57,999 nucleotides of DNA, taken from NCBI GenBank assembly GCA_015852425.1, contig JAAAIG010000114.1:3793-61791 (forward strand), written 5' to 3'. This DNA comes from Gryganskiella cystojenkinii. Its lineage: Eukaryota; Mortierellomycota; Mortierellomycetes; Mortierellales; Mortierellaceae. Position 1 is the stretch's first letter, and each line of letters starts with the position of its first letter. Shown here piece by piece: positions 1-10,135 of this stretch. Below the pieces are notes generated by a model that was not told where the DNA came from, searched no databases, and saw only the letters and a program-made list of their open reading frames with translations. The position numbers and the translations under genes were made by a program.

Positions 1-756
1 CAAGAAAGTTGTAGACGTACATATTCGACTCTGAGGATGTCTCCGATCCATCGTAAGAGTAAACCGAGAAACGCAGCTCAAAGTTACTGGGGCGTCATTG
101 ATAGTCCTGGTCGAATCTGCTTGAAATTTGTCGAAGAGATGTCCAAATTTGCATTCTCTGATCATGTACTTGTGTACCTCAAACGATATATTGTCAATGT
201 AAGCCTCGGCGACTAAGCTTCCTCCACTGGTAGACACACTTGAACATCGACCCTTGTCGAACGATGGCTTTGGTGTCGAGGACGTCGATGAGGATGGTGA
301 GTACGAGTCTGGAGATGGAGTGGGTTGATTTCGATTTTTGTGCATGTGCTTCTGTCACGAACCGCGATGATTGTTCTAGGTCTCGATCACGAACGACGCC
401 AGGTTGCCTGTCTATGGACTGGTGTTGCCCCATTTTCAGTTCCGATTGACTACCTTCATCAAGAGCTGGGTGCCAACAAAGTTAAGATTAATCTTCCTGT
501 CTGAATGCACCAAGACTGCCACGCAGCCATCACCTTCGATCCGGCTTGTCACCCCTGGATCTAGAACGATGATATTCCGGAACCTTGTCCGCCTGTCTCC
601 AGTATCCGTGTCTGGTCCTCAACTTCTTACATGGGCTACTGCGTCTCCACGCCCTGTTTAGGTTCCGTAAGGAATCCAATCTGTCCCTTACTTCCTGGCT
701 CAGTCCCTGTTTCCCTTTCATATAAATGCCACATAGTCTCCCACTCTCTTTGTTCC

Positions 757-878
757 TCAGTCTGCAATAACTCACTCACCTTGTCTAGTCCTCCTGCCTG
801 CTTACTCCTTGTTTACATAAATCAATATATCTCCTTTTTACACATCTTTACTCAAACCTCCCTGTCAGTCCTTGACTG
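757..878. repeat. diverged direct repeat, copy 1
   Basis: This is copy 1 of a direct repeat of about 120 bp. Shared blocks in the same order include tctgcaataact, agtcctcctgcctgct, atcaatatatct and cctgtcagtccttgac. The second copy starts about 610 bp to the right. The copies differ by scattered substitutions and short indels, so the duplication is not recent. No terminal inverted repeats or target-site duplication were seen, so the type of element is unknown. Confidence 0.75.
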
Positions 879-1366
879 ATCATTTGTCGTTAGTCGCGAA
901 GATGTCTTCCTGGTCCAACTAGATGGTCAACAAGGAGAAAGTCAATCGAATTCAAGGACGATCGGGTTGATGACGGTTTGGAATTGACATAGTCACTGCC
1001 ACAATCCAAGGAGAACTCCATCTCCAAGATAGTCACCTTTCTAGGAGATGGCTTGTGAATTGGCGTTTTCAAAGCACCCTCCATGACCTCAGAGGCAGCG
1101 TCGGGAGCCGATCTTCTCGACGGGACCAAAGTGTTTGTGAACGCTCCCTTCTTGCTGCCTAATTCTCCTCCTACACCTTGGATGGCCTCTATCAGATCCA
1201 AACGTAGATAATATTAGTTTACAATTGATGCCACAACAATAAAACGAATAGTCAAACAATGACCAGTGTTCTTACGCTCAGCTTGATGTTGAACAAACGT
1301 TCACAGAACACCACTCGCTGATACATGGGAGGAAGTAATGTTCCCGAGTATCAACATGTTTTCTCT

Positions 1367-1500
1367 GCAGTCTGCAATAACTTACTCACCTAGTTTAGTC
1401 CTCCTGCCTGCTCACCCTTCGTTTACCTTAATCAATATATCTTCGTTATGCACACCTTACTTAACCCTGCCTGTCAACCCTGCCTGTCAGTCCTTGACAG
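1367..1500. repeat. diverged direct repeat, copy 2
   Basis: This is copy 2 of the repeat at 757-878. It is slightly longer because an internal block of 13 bases (aaccctgcctgtc) is present twice in tandem near 1463-1488. Between the copies lies the minus-strand open stretch 890-1201. Confidence 0.75.
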
Positions 1501-2160
1501 AGTGCTTCAGCTCCTGTACCAACTTGGTAAGGTCATCCCAGATCTGTGACGTCTTTACTAGTAGCAGTCCTGCCCTCCATACAGTGTTTCTCAAGTGTGA
1601 ATGCTAATATCAATGTAGGTGCGAATACTCGCATTCGCATCTGAGAAGAGTACCTCCATATGAACCAACGAACATGAATGATCGCGAAGCTGGGTCACAA
1701 TGGAAAAGTCTGGGAAGAGGAGGCGCGAATCTTTTCCTCTTGTTTCATCCAGCACGATTGTCCTTTTAAACATATCAGGAAGAGAGCACTAGGGACTTCT
1801 CGAACAAAAAGATATACACAACACAAGGTCTAGAACATCGCATACCACTTGCTGCTTGAAACAAAGCACAATATACCCTGTTCTGGGTGGTACCAGCTGT
1901 CCACGATGAGGTCGACGTAGCAAGTAATCCTATTCTCAAAAGAAACAACGGAAATGAGAAAATGACTGAGGTAGTCAAAATAGAAGATTTGGGTAGACGA
2001 GGCCATACCTAGTATTCGCCCAACAACATCTCGGTTGAGGGAGGTAGAAACTTGTCGTGTTTGTTGTATTGTGTCTTTACGGATGTGATCAATGTGATCA
2101 TCCTAAAACACAAGAGACCCAAGTTATTACTACAGCAACAGTCGTTTAATCTTGTCGACA

Positions 2161-2455
2161 TTCGGTGTACTTACGAGTTGGGCAACCCCTGCCCCTGAAA
2201 TAGTACTCAGCACAGATAATTTTTGTCTGTTTGGCTCCTACGGCGACAATGACACCTACAGGACGTTCCATCCTGGATGCCCCGCCTTGCGTCATCACCT
2301 CAATGTGATGCCGGTTGATGTTCTCGTTTGCAGATCTCTCGAGATAAGAAACCATATCCGTGTACTCCGTCAAGACACTCTCAATCTCAACTTCTATATC
2401 GGCAGGGATAGACCGATGGTTTTCGTCTTCAAGTCCTTGGGTTCAAGCTCTACGA
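2161..2455 (-). pseudogene. coding relic of unknown family
   Basis: A minus-strand reading frame of about 85 codons covers this stretch. It contains phrases such as TQGGASRMERPVGVIVAVG and ends near a good donor (CTC|GTAAGT, about 2175). A stop appears just upstream in the same frame near 2450, so it is either an exon whose acceptor I cannot place or a broken piece. It lies downstream, in the same orientation, of the XPG/PIN-like relic and may be a 3' exon of that gene. I do not recognise its family. Confidence 0.35.
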
Positions 2456-2577
2456 GTTGAACTTCATAAAGTACCGCCGTCCCTCCTCCTGAGAAGAGAA
2501 ATGGCAGCGTTAGTGTTGTCATGCCATGCATATTTACAACCACACTTGGATCAACCGAGGGATCTACCTTTCATTCG

Positions 2578-3412
2578 TCACAGTAGATGATCCTTAAGCG
2601 CTGTCAATCTTGTCAATATATCCTCCGAAGTCACAGACGGTCGCCCAACCTGGGCGTGGAATTCTAGAGAGGGGGAGAGCTCTTGTCGTGTGAATACCTT
2701 CAGAGCCGGTTCAAAGTACGTCTTTCTCGGATATTTACATGTGACTTCTGCATGGGCTAAATAAGCGTGAACCATGGAGAGAAGTGAGATGGAGAGCGAA
2801 CAACAGCAAAAGAGTGCAAATATATGATGGTAACTTACAGTCGTTTTCCAAAGACTGGATGATCTCGTAGTTGGTGACCAATCCCATCCGCTTTATGTTG
2901 CAGATGTAATCGTTTTTGCAAAAGATACCAAGGAAAGTAAGGTAGGTTCTGGACAGCTCCAAGGTTCTTCGACAGTTGAGGGACGTCGTTGTACTCGAGG
3001 TGTCCGCTCAGATAACAATGTTGATCGCTTTGCAGTCGAGGTCAATCTGAAGGTCGGCCTCCGAAGGACATTCTGAAAATGCCTTCTTAAGCACTTTTTA
3101 CAACGTGTCAGTGACGCAATCCGCTTAGCCTCTCGTTCGTCCCACGTCATTTTCTTCTCCTCTGGGGAGGGTCCGTCGAGGTAAATAGTTGTGGTTGCTT
3201 GGAGAAACTGAAGAGACCGTAAATGCTATTCGAGAACGACGTAGGCCGTTGTCAAGTCGTATTTGAGGAATGTGCGGCGAATGGTGGGATACATTAACCT
3301 CAAGACATGGACAAGAATCGTTGCGTCGGATGTGGGTCCTGAGGGAAGCCGTTGCGAAGACTGGCAGTGTGCCCCTTTTCCTGACAAAGGGCCACAGGTA
3401 AGGGATGCTCAT
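2578..3412 (-). pseudogene. broken XPG-I/PIN-like nuclease family gene
   Basis: The start at 3412 opens with MSIPYLWPFVRKRG, the N-terminal signature (MGIxxLWPFxRKKG) of a FEN1/XPG-like family. Further on, in shifted frames, come YLDGPSPEEK, the XPG-I signature CPSEADLQI, then LGIFCKNDY..NIKRMGLVTNYEII, as in family members from Mortierellales. An intron at 2757-2838 (GTAAGT...TTTAG) still joins this to YFEPALKVFTRQE. At least one frameshift (about 3290-3300) and two in-frame stops (about 3226 and 3016) break the N-terminal half. I infer a decayed former structure-specific nuclease-like gene. The family assignment comes from remembered sequence patterns, not a search. Confidence 0.7.
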
Positions 3413-4089
3413 TAGGGCGGAATTGAAAGAGGGAAGAGGTGTAGGGGAAATGTTATTGACGGGATTGGAAGGACCTGGGTGAGGAAAACAAGAGAAAAAG
3501 GGAGAAAAATGCCCGTCCATTTGTGTCCATATCGTCTAATGCAGGAAGGAGGGGAAAGAAGTCTAATTACGCACGTGCCCTTGTCACACAGCCTTGTGGC
3601 ACTGGCCTCGTTGATTTTCTTTATTTTACTGTCGTTGCTCCTCTTCTCTCATCATCACGCCAACTATTCCTCACTCGACAAGGTCATGGACCTCTTTCTG
3701 CTTTTGGGGCATGCAAAAACGACTCGTCAAATCAATGGGACCTGTCCACCTAGTCTCTACCATCTCGTCAAAGATCTTTCCTCATCCATGCTGACCGGGG
3801 AGGTGGCCGCGACATGATCAACCGTCAGCAGGGCCGCCGCGACATTTACTCACAGTGTTGGAGTCGTCAGGACTTTGCGCTGAAGTTAACTTTGTACCTT
3901 CTCTATGACCATTGTCAACTGACGTCGAGTGAAAGTACGAATCCAACGTATTGTTAACTGTGTTGGTTGATTTTTTTTCCAAGGCTATATTGGCAAAGTA
4001 ATAGACATGTACCTTGTCAGGGCGAATGAGAGGGATGGAAAGCAAGTGGAACATGTATCACTCATATCTTTTGTGAAGGCACTTCAAGA

Positions 4090-4353
4090 TCCAGGACAGA
4101 GAGTTTCCCTGACGCTGTTCATGGCGCACAGATCAGCTATTACCAATACACCATATTGCAAGCAGTAGAGGTCAGCACCCCTGGTGTCCAAAGTGAACTG
4201 ATGGACATGGATCGTATCAAAATCTTCTATAATATGAAGAAGGTGTTACACCAGGCAAGTGTAGTTGGCGAAACCGTGGGCATTCTTGTTCAGGGCCTTA
4301 AAGCCGAAGTGTGGACTATGAGTCTTCCATTTGAGGGTGTGTTCCTGCCGTGA
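4090..4353 (+). pseudogene. coding relic of unknown family
   Basis: An open stretch reads coherently, including LMDMDRIKIFYNMKKVLHQ and GLKAEVWTMSLPFEGV. Protein-like text continues after the stop in other frames to about 4500. It resembles part of a larger protein that has lost its frame. No domain can be named, and no intact start or splice structure was found. Confidence 0.3.
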
Positions 4354-4642
4354 CGAATAGGATCTTTCAGTCATATCCACTCAAATCTCGCGTTTGGATC
4401 AATCCTCAGGCTAGCGGCACCAATGCTTACCACTCGATACGTCACCCAGAATACGTTCCAGAAGCTCAAAGCTGCCAAGCGCGCCAAACCGATTAACAGT
4501 TCTGATAGACGAGGTCAATACGGCCTCTTGCCAGCCGGTGAATGATGTAGATAACTATTAGATGATGACCACAATTTGTGGAAGAGCAGCTGAACTTATC
4601 AGCTGTACGTTATTGCTCGAGGCTGCCCTCTTGCATGTTGAT

Positions 4643-4827
4643 TAGCAAGAGTAGATATTGAACATGGAAACTTTGTAGGAGGACAGACAAGTGAGCAAGC
4701 ACCATTTCTTGGTGAATATCTGGGATTCAGTGTTGGGCGCAAACTTTTCTCGATCGCACGGCATATTGAAACTCGGCATAAGGAAGCCACCACAAGGCAG
4801 TATAATCGACGTATCAAATTATGGAAG
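4643..4827 (+). pseudogene. possible orphan exon, unknown family
   Basis: A frame of about 60 codons reads EHGNFVGGQTSEQAPFLGEY and on to RQYNRRIKLWK, and ends at a good donor (AAG|GTAACG). The composition looks coding, but no partner exon was found on either side. A microsatellite and a poly-T run follow directly at 4856. It is probably a relic of the same gene debris that fills this region. Confidence 0.3.
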
Positions 4828-4855
4828 GTAACGTTATTGTTTTTCAGACCCTTTC

Positions 4856-4925
4856 ACCTTTTCCGTTTCCGTTTCCGTTTTCATTTCCGATTCCCTTTCC
4901 ATTTCCTTTTTTTTTTTTTTTTTTT
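4856..4925. repeat. TTTCCG-type microsatellite plus poly-T
   Basis: Imperfect repeats of a six-base unit (tttccg, with variants tttcat and tttcca) run into a T stretch of about 19. This is simple sequence with no coding role seen. Confidence 0.85.
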
Positions 4926-6548
4926 GGGGTGGGGTTTGTTTGTTGTGTTCACGCGCTGACACTGCCTGTTGTTTACTGTCCTACTGGTTTTTCCTTTCTT
5001 TTTTATCATTGCCCTTCTGCGATAAATACTTCAAAGGAGATGATGAGATTACGTCTCTGAGGCTCACAGTGTTCCTCACTCAAGTTTTTTGGGCGCCGAT
5101 TTCGAACTACCATCGAGATCGGCTACACATGGAATGGCGCTGTGGGTGTCACAGCAGCAGACCCAGAGACTGACAAAGAAACGATTAATTTTTGACCTGC
5201 AGATTCAAAACAGGAGGTACGCCGCTTTCGCGCAAAAGACAACGTCCCATGAATCTGTCATGCACTCGCCGAGCAGAACACGACGTTGAACATTTTGGAT
5301 CATGAGTGTTGGGCTCAAAAACTGGACCGGGATTGGTGTCCATCCCTCAGAGCTCAAATAACAACTTTCTCGCGAATACGACGAACGTGGGCCACAAATC
5401 GACAAATTGTAAATCGAGAAACATATTAGTAGCCACATTTTTTTGATGACAAAGGGACTATTGAAAAGTAAGCCACACAGTTTTCTACTCAATGGGTTAT
5501 TCGTCGCATGCTTCTGTCTCCAGGAAAGCCGTACGCGTCTGCTGCTTGATCTTCGCTCAGGAACAGCTAGAGAAGAGACCAAGAGGTGTAAAAAACCCTC
5601 GCTTGTCAATAAAAATTTACGCCTTCCTAATTTTCCATCACCTCGAGTCTCGAGTTCAGTGAAAAAATGTCAGACTCGATCGTTATGCTTGAAAAGCCCG
5701 GGCAGATCTTGCCTATGAGTTTTGTAAAATCTTGACAGCAGTCGCAAAGACGCTTTGCCGATGATCGCTTTCCAGGCTCAAGGGATCCGCTCCAGGCAGC
5801 GCTGGTAGTGTGGCATCTTTTTCTTTGGCGACTCCGTTTTGTTTTTCGCATGCGTTCAGGGTCGCTCATCTTGTCCGCCAGATGCCTTAACGCATGCTCT
5901 CTTCCAGGGCCTTGCAGAACGATGTGTCAGGTTCTCTGCAACTGATATCCTGGTCTTGGCCAAAACCTGCGCCAAGCTGTGTGGGGAGGTGCCGCGGTAG
6001 AGATCTGCGTGATCCATTTTTTGAGTCATTTCTGCAGCAGCGAGAGGTCTTTGTAAAGGTGGTAAAGGTGGCTGTAGTCGATATTCTGGGGGCATGCGCG
6101 CCAACATGGCTTGAATATGTTGTAATGACGAACGGCCGGCAGCCATAAGTGACATTCTCACAGCAGGAGGTCGGGGTATCTAGTGGGAGTTGTTCCTTTT
6201 GATGGCGCTCGTGATCCTTAGCTCAGATCCTTCGGAGGCGTTGTTATTCTAACCCAGCCCACATTGGTTTTGATCGATAGTGTCTTTCCAGACATCACAT
6301 TCTGCCGCTCCATCGTCCGTCCGTCGTAAGTTGATCTAGGTAATGGAGTCTCTTCCGCGTGAAGGCGTTGCGAGCAGCACTGTGCTCCTTGACACTCACA
6401 TTGCCCACAATAACATCGATTCTCAGTCAAGCTTTGAGAACCCAAACCGTTTACGCCATCAGCCCAGAACTAAAAACTCTCGCAGGCTGGATGCCACTGT
6501 TTTTTTTTTTAAAAAAAAAAAAAAAAAAACAACCAAGAAGAATCCCCC

Positions 6549-6581
<33 letters not shown>

Positions 6582-7420
6582 CGTTATCACTAGCTCGTTG
6601 ATATAGTAACGACATGTACACACAAATGCAACAGTACTTATAGACCGTCTAGCAGCCTGAAAAGGTCAAATAAAGAAGTCTCTCCAAGGTGTCGTTCTTA
6701 CGCAGGAATACAGTAGATTCAGTGTCATTCCTCGGAATTCTTGGCGAAGTTTGATCCGTAATTCTTCCGTTTAAATACAGCTTGGAAAGGACGCGTCGTG
6801 TCCAGCTTTTTATTGCCCATCGCAGGAACCTTTCCAACGAGATTGTCTTATGAGCGGCGCGGCATGCTCTCCAGAATATGCCTGACAGGATTTTCTTTGA
6901 TCTAGTGGTTTCTTTTCGGAGTATCTCGGGTCGCGAAATTCTAGTTGACATCCTCTGAAAGAACAAGAGCAGCGAACATACTGAATGTGTCGCCAAAGAA
7001 CTTCTTGAATTTCCTTGGTAGATCAGGGGGCAGTTGGCCGGAAAGCGGCTGAGGAGGTGTTGGTCTTCCGTGGAACTTTCTCTTCGGGGATCCTACACCA
7101 CTGAGTATGGGTGTCCTGGAGGCTCGTGGATTGGCACACCACTTAGGCGTAGTCCAAGAATTTGTTCATGAGCACAATTTTTGCTGACCAACATCAAAGC
7201 CATGCGCCAAGTGGATTCTTAGAATTCGCCAATGCCACGTACCAATCTAACGGTATGGGCAAACCAATTGAGTGTACCAATACATACAGCATCTCCTCAC
7301 CAAAAATTTACCTCGCCAAGGTTATTTTTTGCCTTGACAAAGCCATCAACCCAGTGTCATCTTTCCACGTCGAAATTGTTATCTTTATTTCGCGTTTCAT
7401 AAACGCTCATCTCGGCAACA
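4926..7420. other. gene-free, degenerate stretch
   Basis: There are many short ORFs on both strands, the longest about 134 codons at 5205-5609 minus, but none shows a recognisable domain or a run of compatible splice sites. Minus-strand pieces at 5856-6161, 6218-6445 and 6649-6996 have protein-like composition in more than one frame, as expected of old gene debris. The two T-run/A-run blocks are listed separately. Confidence 0.45.
6500..6581. repeat. twin T-run/A-run blocks
   Basis: Two adjacent blocks each consist of a T run followed directly by an A run (T11 A19 at 6500-6529, T13 A20 at 6549-6581), separated by about 19 bases. Each block is self-complementary and could fold as a hairpin. 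No flanking gene explains it. It could be two insertion scars, a slippage product or a sequencing/assembly artefact. Confidence 0.85.
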
Positions 7421-9864
7421 CTATTTCCCTGTCTTGCGTTCCCATACCTAATGGTGAACGAAATATAAGAAGAGATCACAGCATAAGTTTGCCATTGTCC
7501 AATAAACTTGATTAGCGTCAAAAAAAAACAAATAACGAGCTTTTAGTGCAAGATCACCTTACCTGGATATAGGACTCGGACAAGAAAATCATTTGAGCGT
7601 TGATCTCCTCGACGAATAAATCCTGAATCTGATACCACTGTTCTTTGGCTTGATGTTGGATGTGAACCTTGTATGTCGTCGAGTTTGGCGTCGCGGGATC
7701 ACCCTCGTGCGTAATGTTTGCCAAAAGGTTGTAGTGGAGTCCAATGACCTTTTCCTTCTCGGGATCTGATACAACTACGAAAGCGAGTCACAAGCAAAAA
7801 TAGAGGTCATTAACGTTACTTGGGCAACAAGTCCTACGCTCGACTGCAGTTCAAATTCAAAAAGAGATTGCTTTACATTCGGCCATGCTAAGATTCCTAA
7901 TGGGGAAGGTCACAATGGTGGGGTTTTTTTCCTCGACAAAGCTGTTTTTCGAGAATCGCTTGATATGCAGGATTATGTAGTTGGGTAGACGCGTGATCTG
8001 GAAACGTTTCAAATCGGCAACGCTTTCCTGTTTTGAAGTGAGAAAAGACACGTAAGTATTGCAGTCGAAATAGGTTGAAGGCACCGACCAATTTAAGAAA
8101 GTCCTCCTGCCATACCTGGACGGTCCTGCCGTCATATTTGGCGAGAATGGTCGAGAGTGGGATCTGAGGAATAATATTCTTTTCGAGCTCGTCATGGAAC
8201 AGTGGCGGTGGTGGCAACTCCAGAGCCAAGAACAAGAACGGCGATTTTGACTTTGATACCGCTATCAAGATCAAGGACAATTTTATAAATACAAGCACAA
8301 ATCAGCACGAATCCGTCAGAATAACAGCAGGTGACAGTCGTTACAATACAAAACTATACCTGTGTCAGAATCGAACAAGAGTCCTCCTCCTTTCGTGGCC
8401 TTGGGATCGACGGGCTGGCTTTCAATAGAGAGTTCACCCTGGAAGGTCTTGTAAATGATGCTGCTGTCTTTCTTTTTCGAGCCACCAAGGTCCCGGTGCA
8501 ATGCATTCAAGAACCACGAGAGAAACGCTAGTGGATCGCCCTGCTCCGTCAGCTTAAACTTGCGGTTACTCGAGTTGGAGATTTCCTATCGTAACAATGT
8601 GATTCAGTATGAAATGTCAGTATTAAGTAAGTCGACGATGATCGTCTATCGTTGTATGAGTCCATAAAAGCACATCCTACCTGCAAAAGTTCATGAGGAC
8701 TGACTTGACCTTTGAATGCTGCTGGATTCCAGATCTTGCGGACCAGGGTACTGAAGCGTTTTACAAGTTCAGACTTGTCGTCCAACGGTTGGAGCATAAA
8801 GTAGTCGCGGATCGGAGGAATATGGGCGAGTACCTGAATCACCACGTTAACATAGTCGTTCGCCTTTACGTTGTTCAATCCAATAAATCCTATAGGAGGG
8901 GTTGCGAATGAAGAAAAATGAAAATATTGACGTTTAATATGTGGTCGTCAATGGTCACCTTTGCCACGATCAGACCAAGGTGGTATCATACCTGGGATGT
9001 AGGGCTTGCGGTTCAAATCGAAAGCCTGCCTTGCTGTCTTGTCCAGTGCTGCAACCTGGGCAGGCGTAAACCTCGGGTCGAGAACGTACTAACAAATAGG
9101 AGATTATTTTTTAAAAAAAAGAAAAGAAAAAAAACGTTTGAGTATGGTGTATGCGCTATCTATTCATCAAAAACCCATTGATTCCTCAAAACAAATAGAA
9201 ACTGTTGTATTACCTTAATGTCGTCTAATGAGGAGTCCGTGACCTCATAAGAGTCCGGCAAGACGTAAACCTATCGGACGAAAAAAAAAAGAATACCAAA
9301 GAGTCAGCTCATATAATACAAAAGTGACCGAAGACAATGCAGAATATTAAGTCCGGACCTTGAGCGTGTTCAAGTTGATATAAACGTGGTGGTTCTCGTG
9401 AAGACTGTGAAAATAGGCATGAGAAGTAGGTCCGCGCCCTAGATAAAAATACAAGTCTTGATGAGTAAAGATTGTATTTAAAAAAAATAAAAATAAAAAA
9501 TAAAATAACAAGAGTTTAACGAAGCTTATTTTCTGGCCCCTTGTTGTAGCTCACCTTGAAAGTATTTTCCACAGACGAGGCATGCATAGACATTCAGGTT
9601 GGAAAGCGAAACGGAGCAGACTTTTTCAAAGTCGAAATCCAACATGAATCTCTGGATTGTGTCGAGATAGAGTCCTGATCCTCGTCCTGTGGCTGAAGAA
9701 ATGGTCGCGCCACCCGCCATGGACATAGTCGCACTTCCATTCGAGTCGGCCGCCCTTTTCCTCTTGAATCGGACTGAATGAACAACCTCATCGTCATCCG
9801 AAAACGTTTCCTCCTCGCGCTGATTCTTTCGTGATGTATCCTGTGCTTGTTCAGTCGAGTCCAT
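7421..9864 (-). CDS. SAD1: SAD1/USP39-type U4/U6.U5 snRNP assembly factor
   Basis: This is a splicing factor with a ZnF-UBP domain and a catalytically dead ubiquitin-hydrolase fold. It acts in the nucleus in tri-snRNP assembly and stability. Ten exons sum to 504 codons: 9864-9555, 9438-9359, 9270-9214, 9088-8992, 8889-8681, 8585-8360, 8261-8116, 8027-7877, 7774-7563, 7447-7421. The ZnF-UBP part reads YACLVCGKYFQG then SHAYFHSL. The hydrolase domain starts at GLNNVKANDYVN, where Asp193 sits in place of the catalytic Cys, as in USP39. Later come IPQIPLSTILAKYDG and KNPTIVTFP. The last exon encodes only VWERKTGK, which matches the family end. The start at 9864 precedes a disordered basic/acidic N terminus. 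Identification is firm; the first codons are less so. Confidence 0.93.
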
Positions 9865-10135
9865 GTTTAATGAAGTTGAAGGTGTCGGAAGGAAGAAAAC
9901 AATAATCAATTGAAATTATTTGAAATGAAAGGCACGACACATTGTCTTTGATGATCATCGGCACGTGACCCCAAGCGCAAATAAAGTTATGCGCACCGTC
10001 GTTCAATAGTTTGTCGTTTTTACAGCCGCCTGTTCGAGTTGCCACACAAACGCAAACACCATCGCAGGTACTATGATTCATGATTATTTTATCTGTTCGT
10101 AAAGAGGGCGTATGACTGAAGGGAATAAATGAGTG

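Larger units (their letters stand above)
1..2160. other. degenerate region with coding relics, no intact gene
   Basis: No gene can be assembled here. Two minus-strand open stretches, about 194-433 and 890-1201, have protein-like composition but no family I recognise. They may be exons or relics of whatever lay downstream of the broken nuclease gene at 2578-3412. A diverged direct repeat lies inside (757-878 and 1367-1500). The rest shows short ORFs in all frames with no consistent splice sites. The left edge cuts the region, so a gene entering from outside cannot be excluded. Confidence 0.4.
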
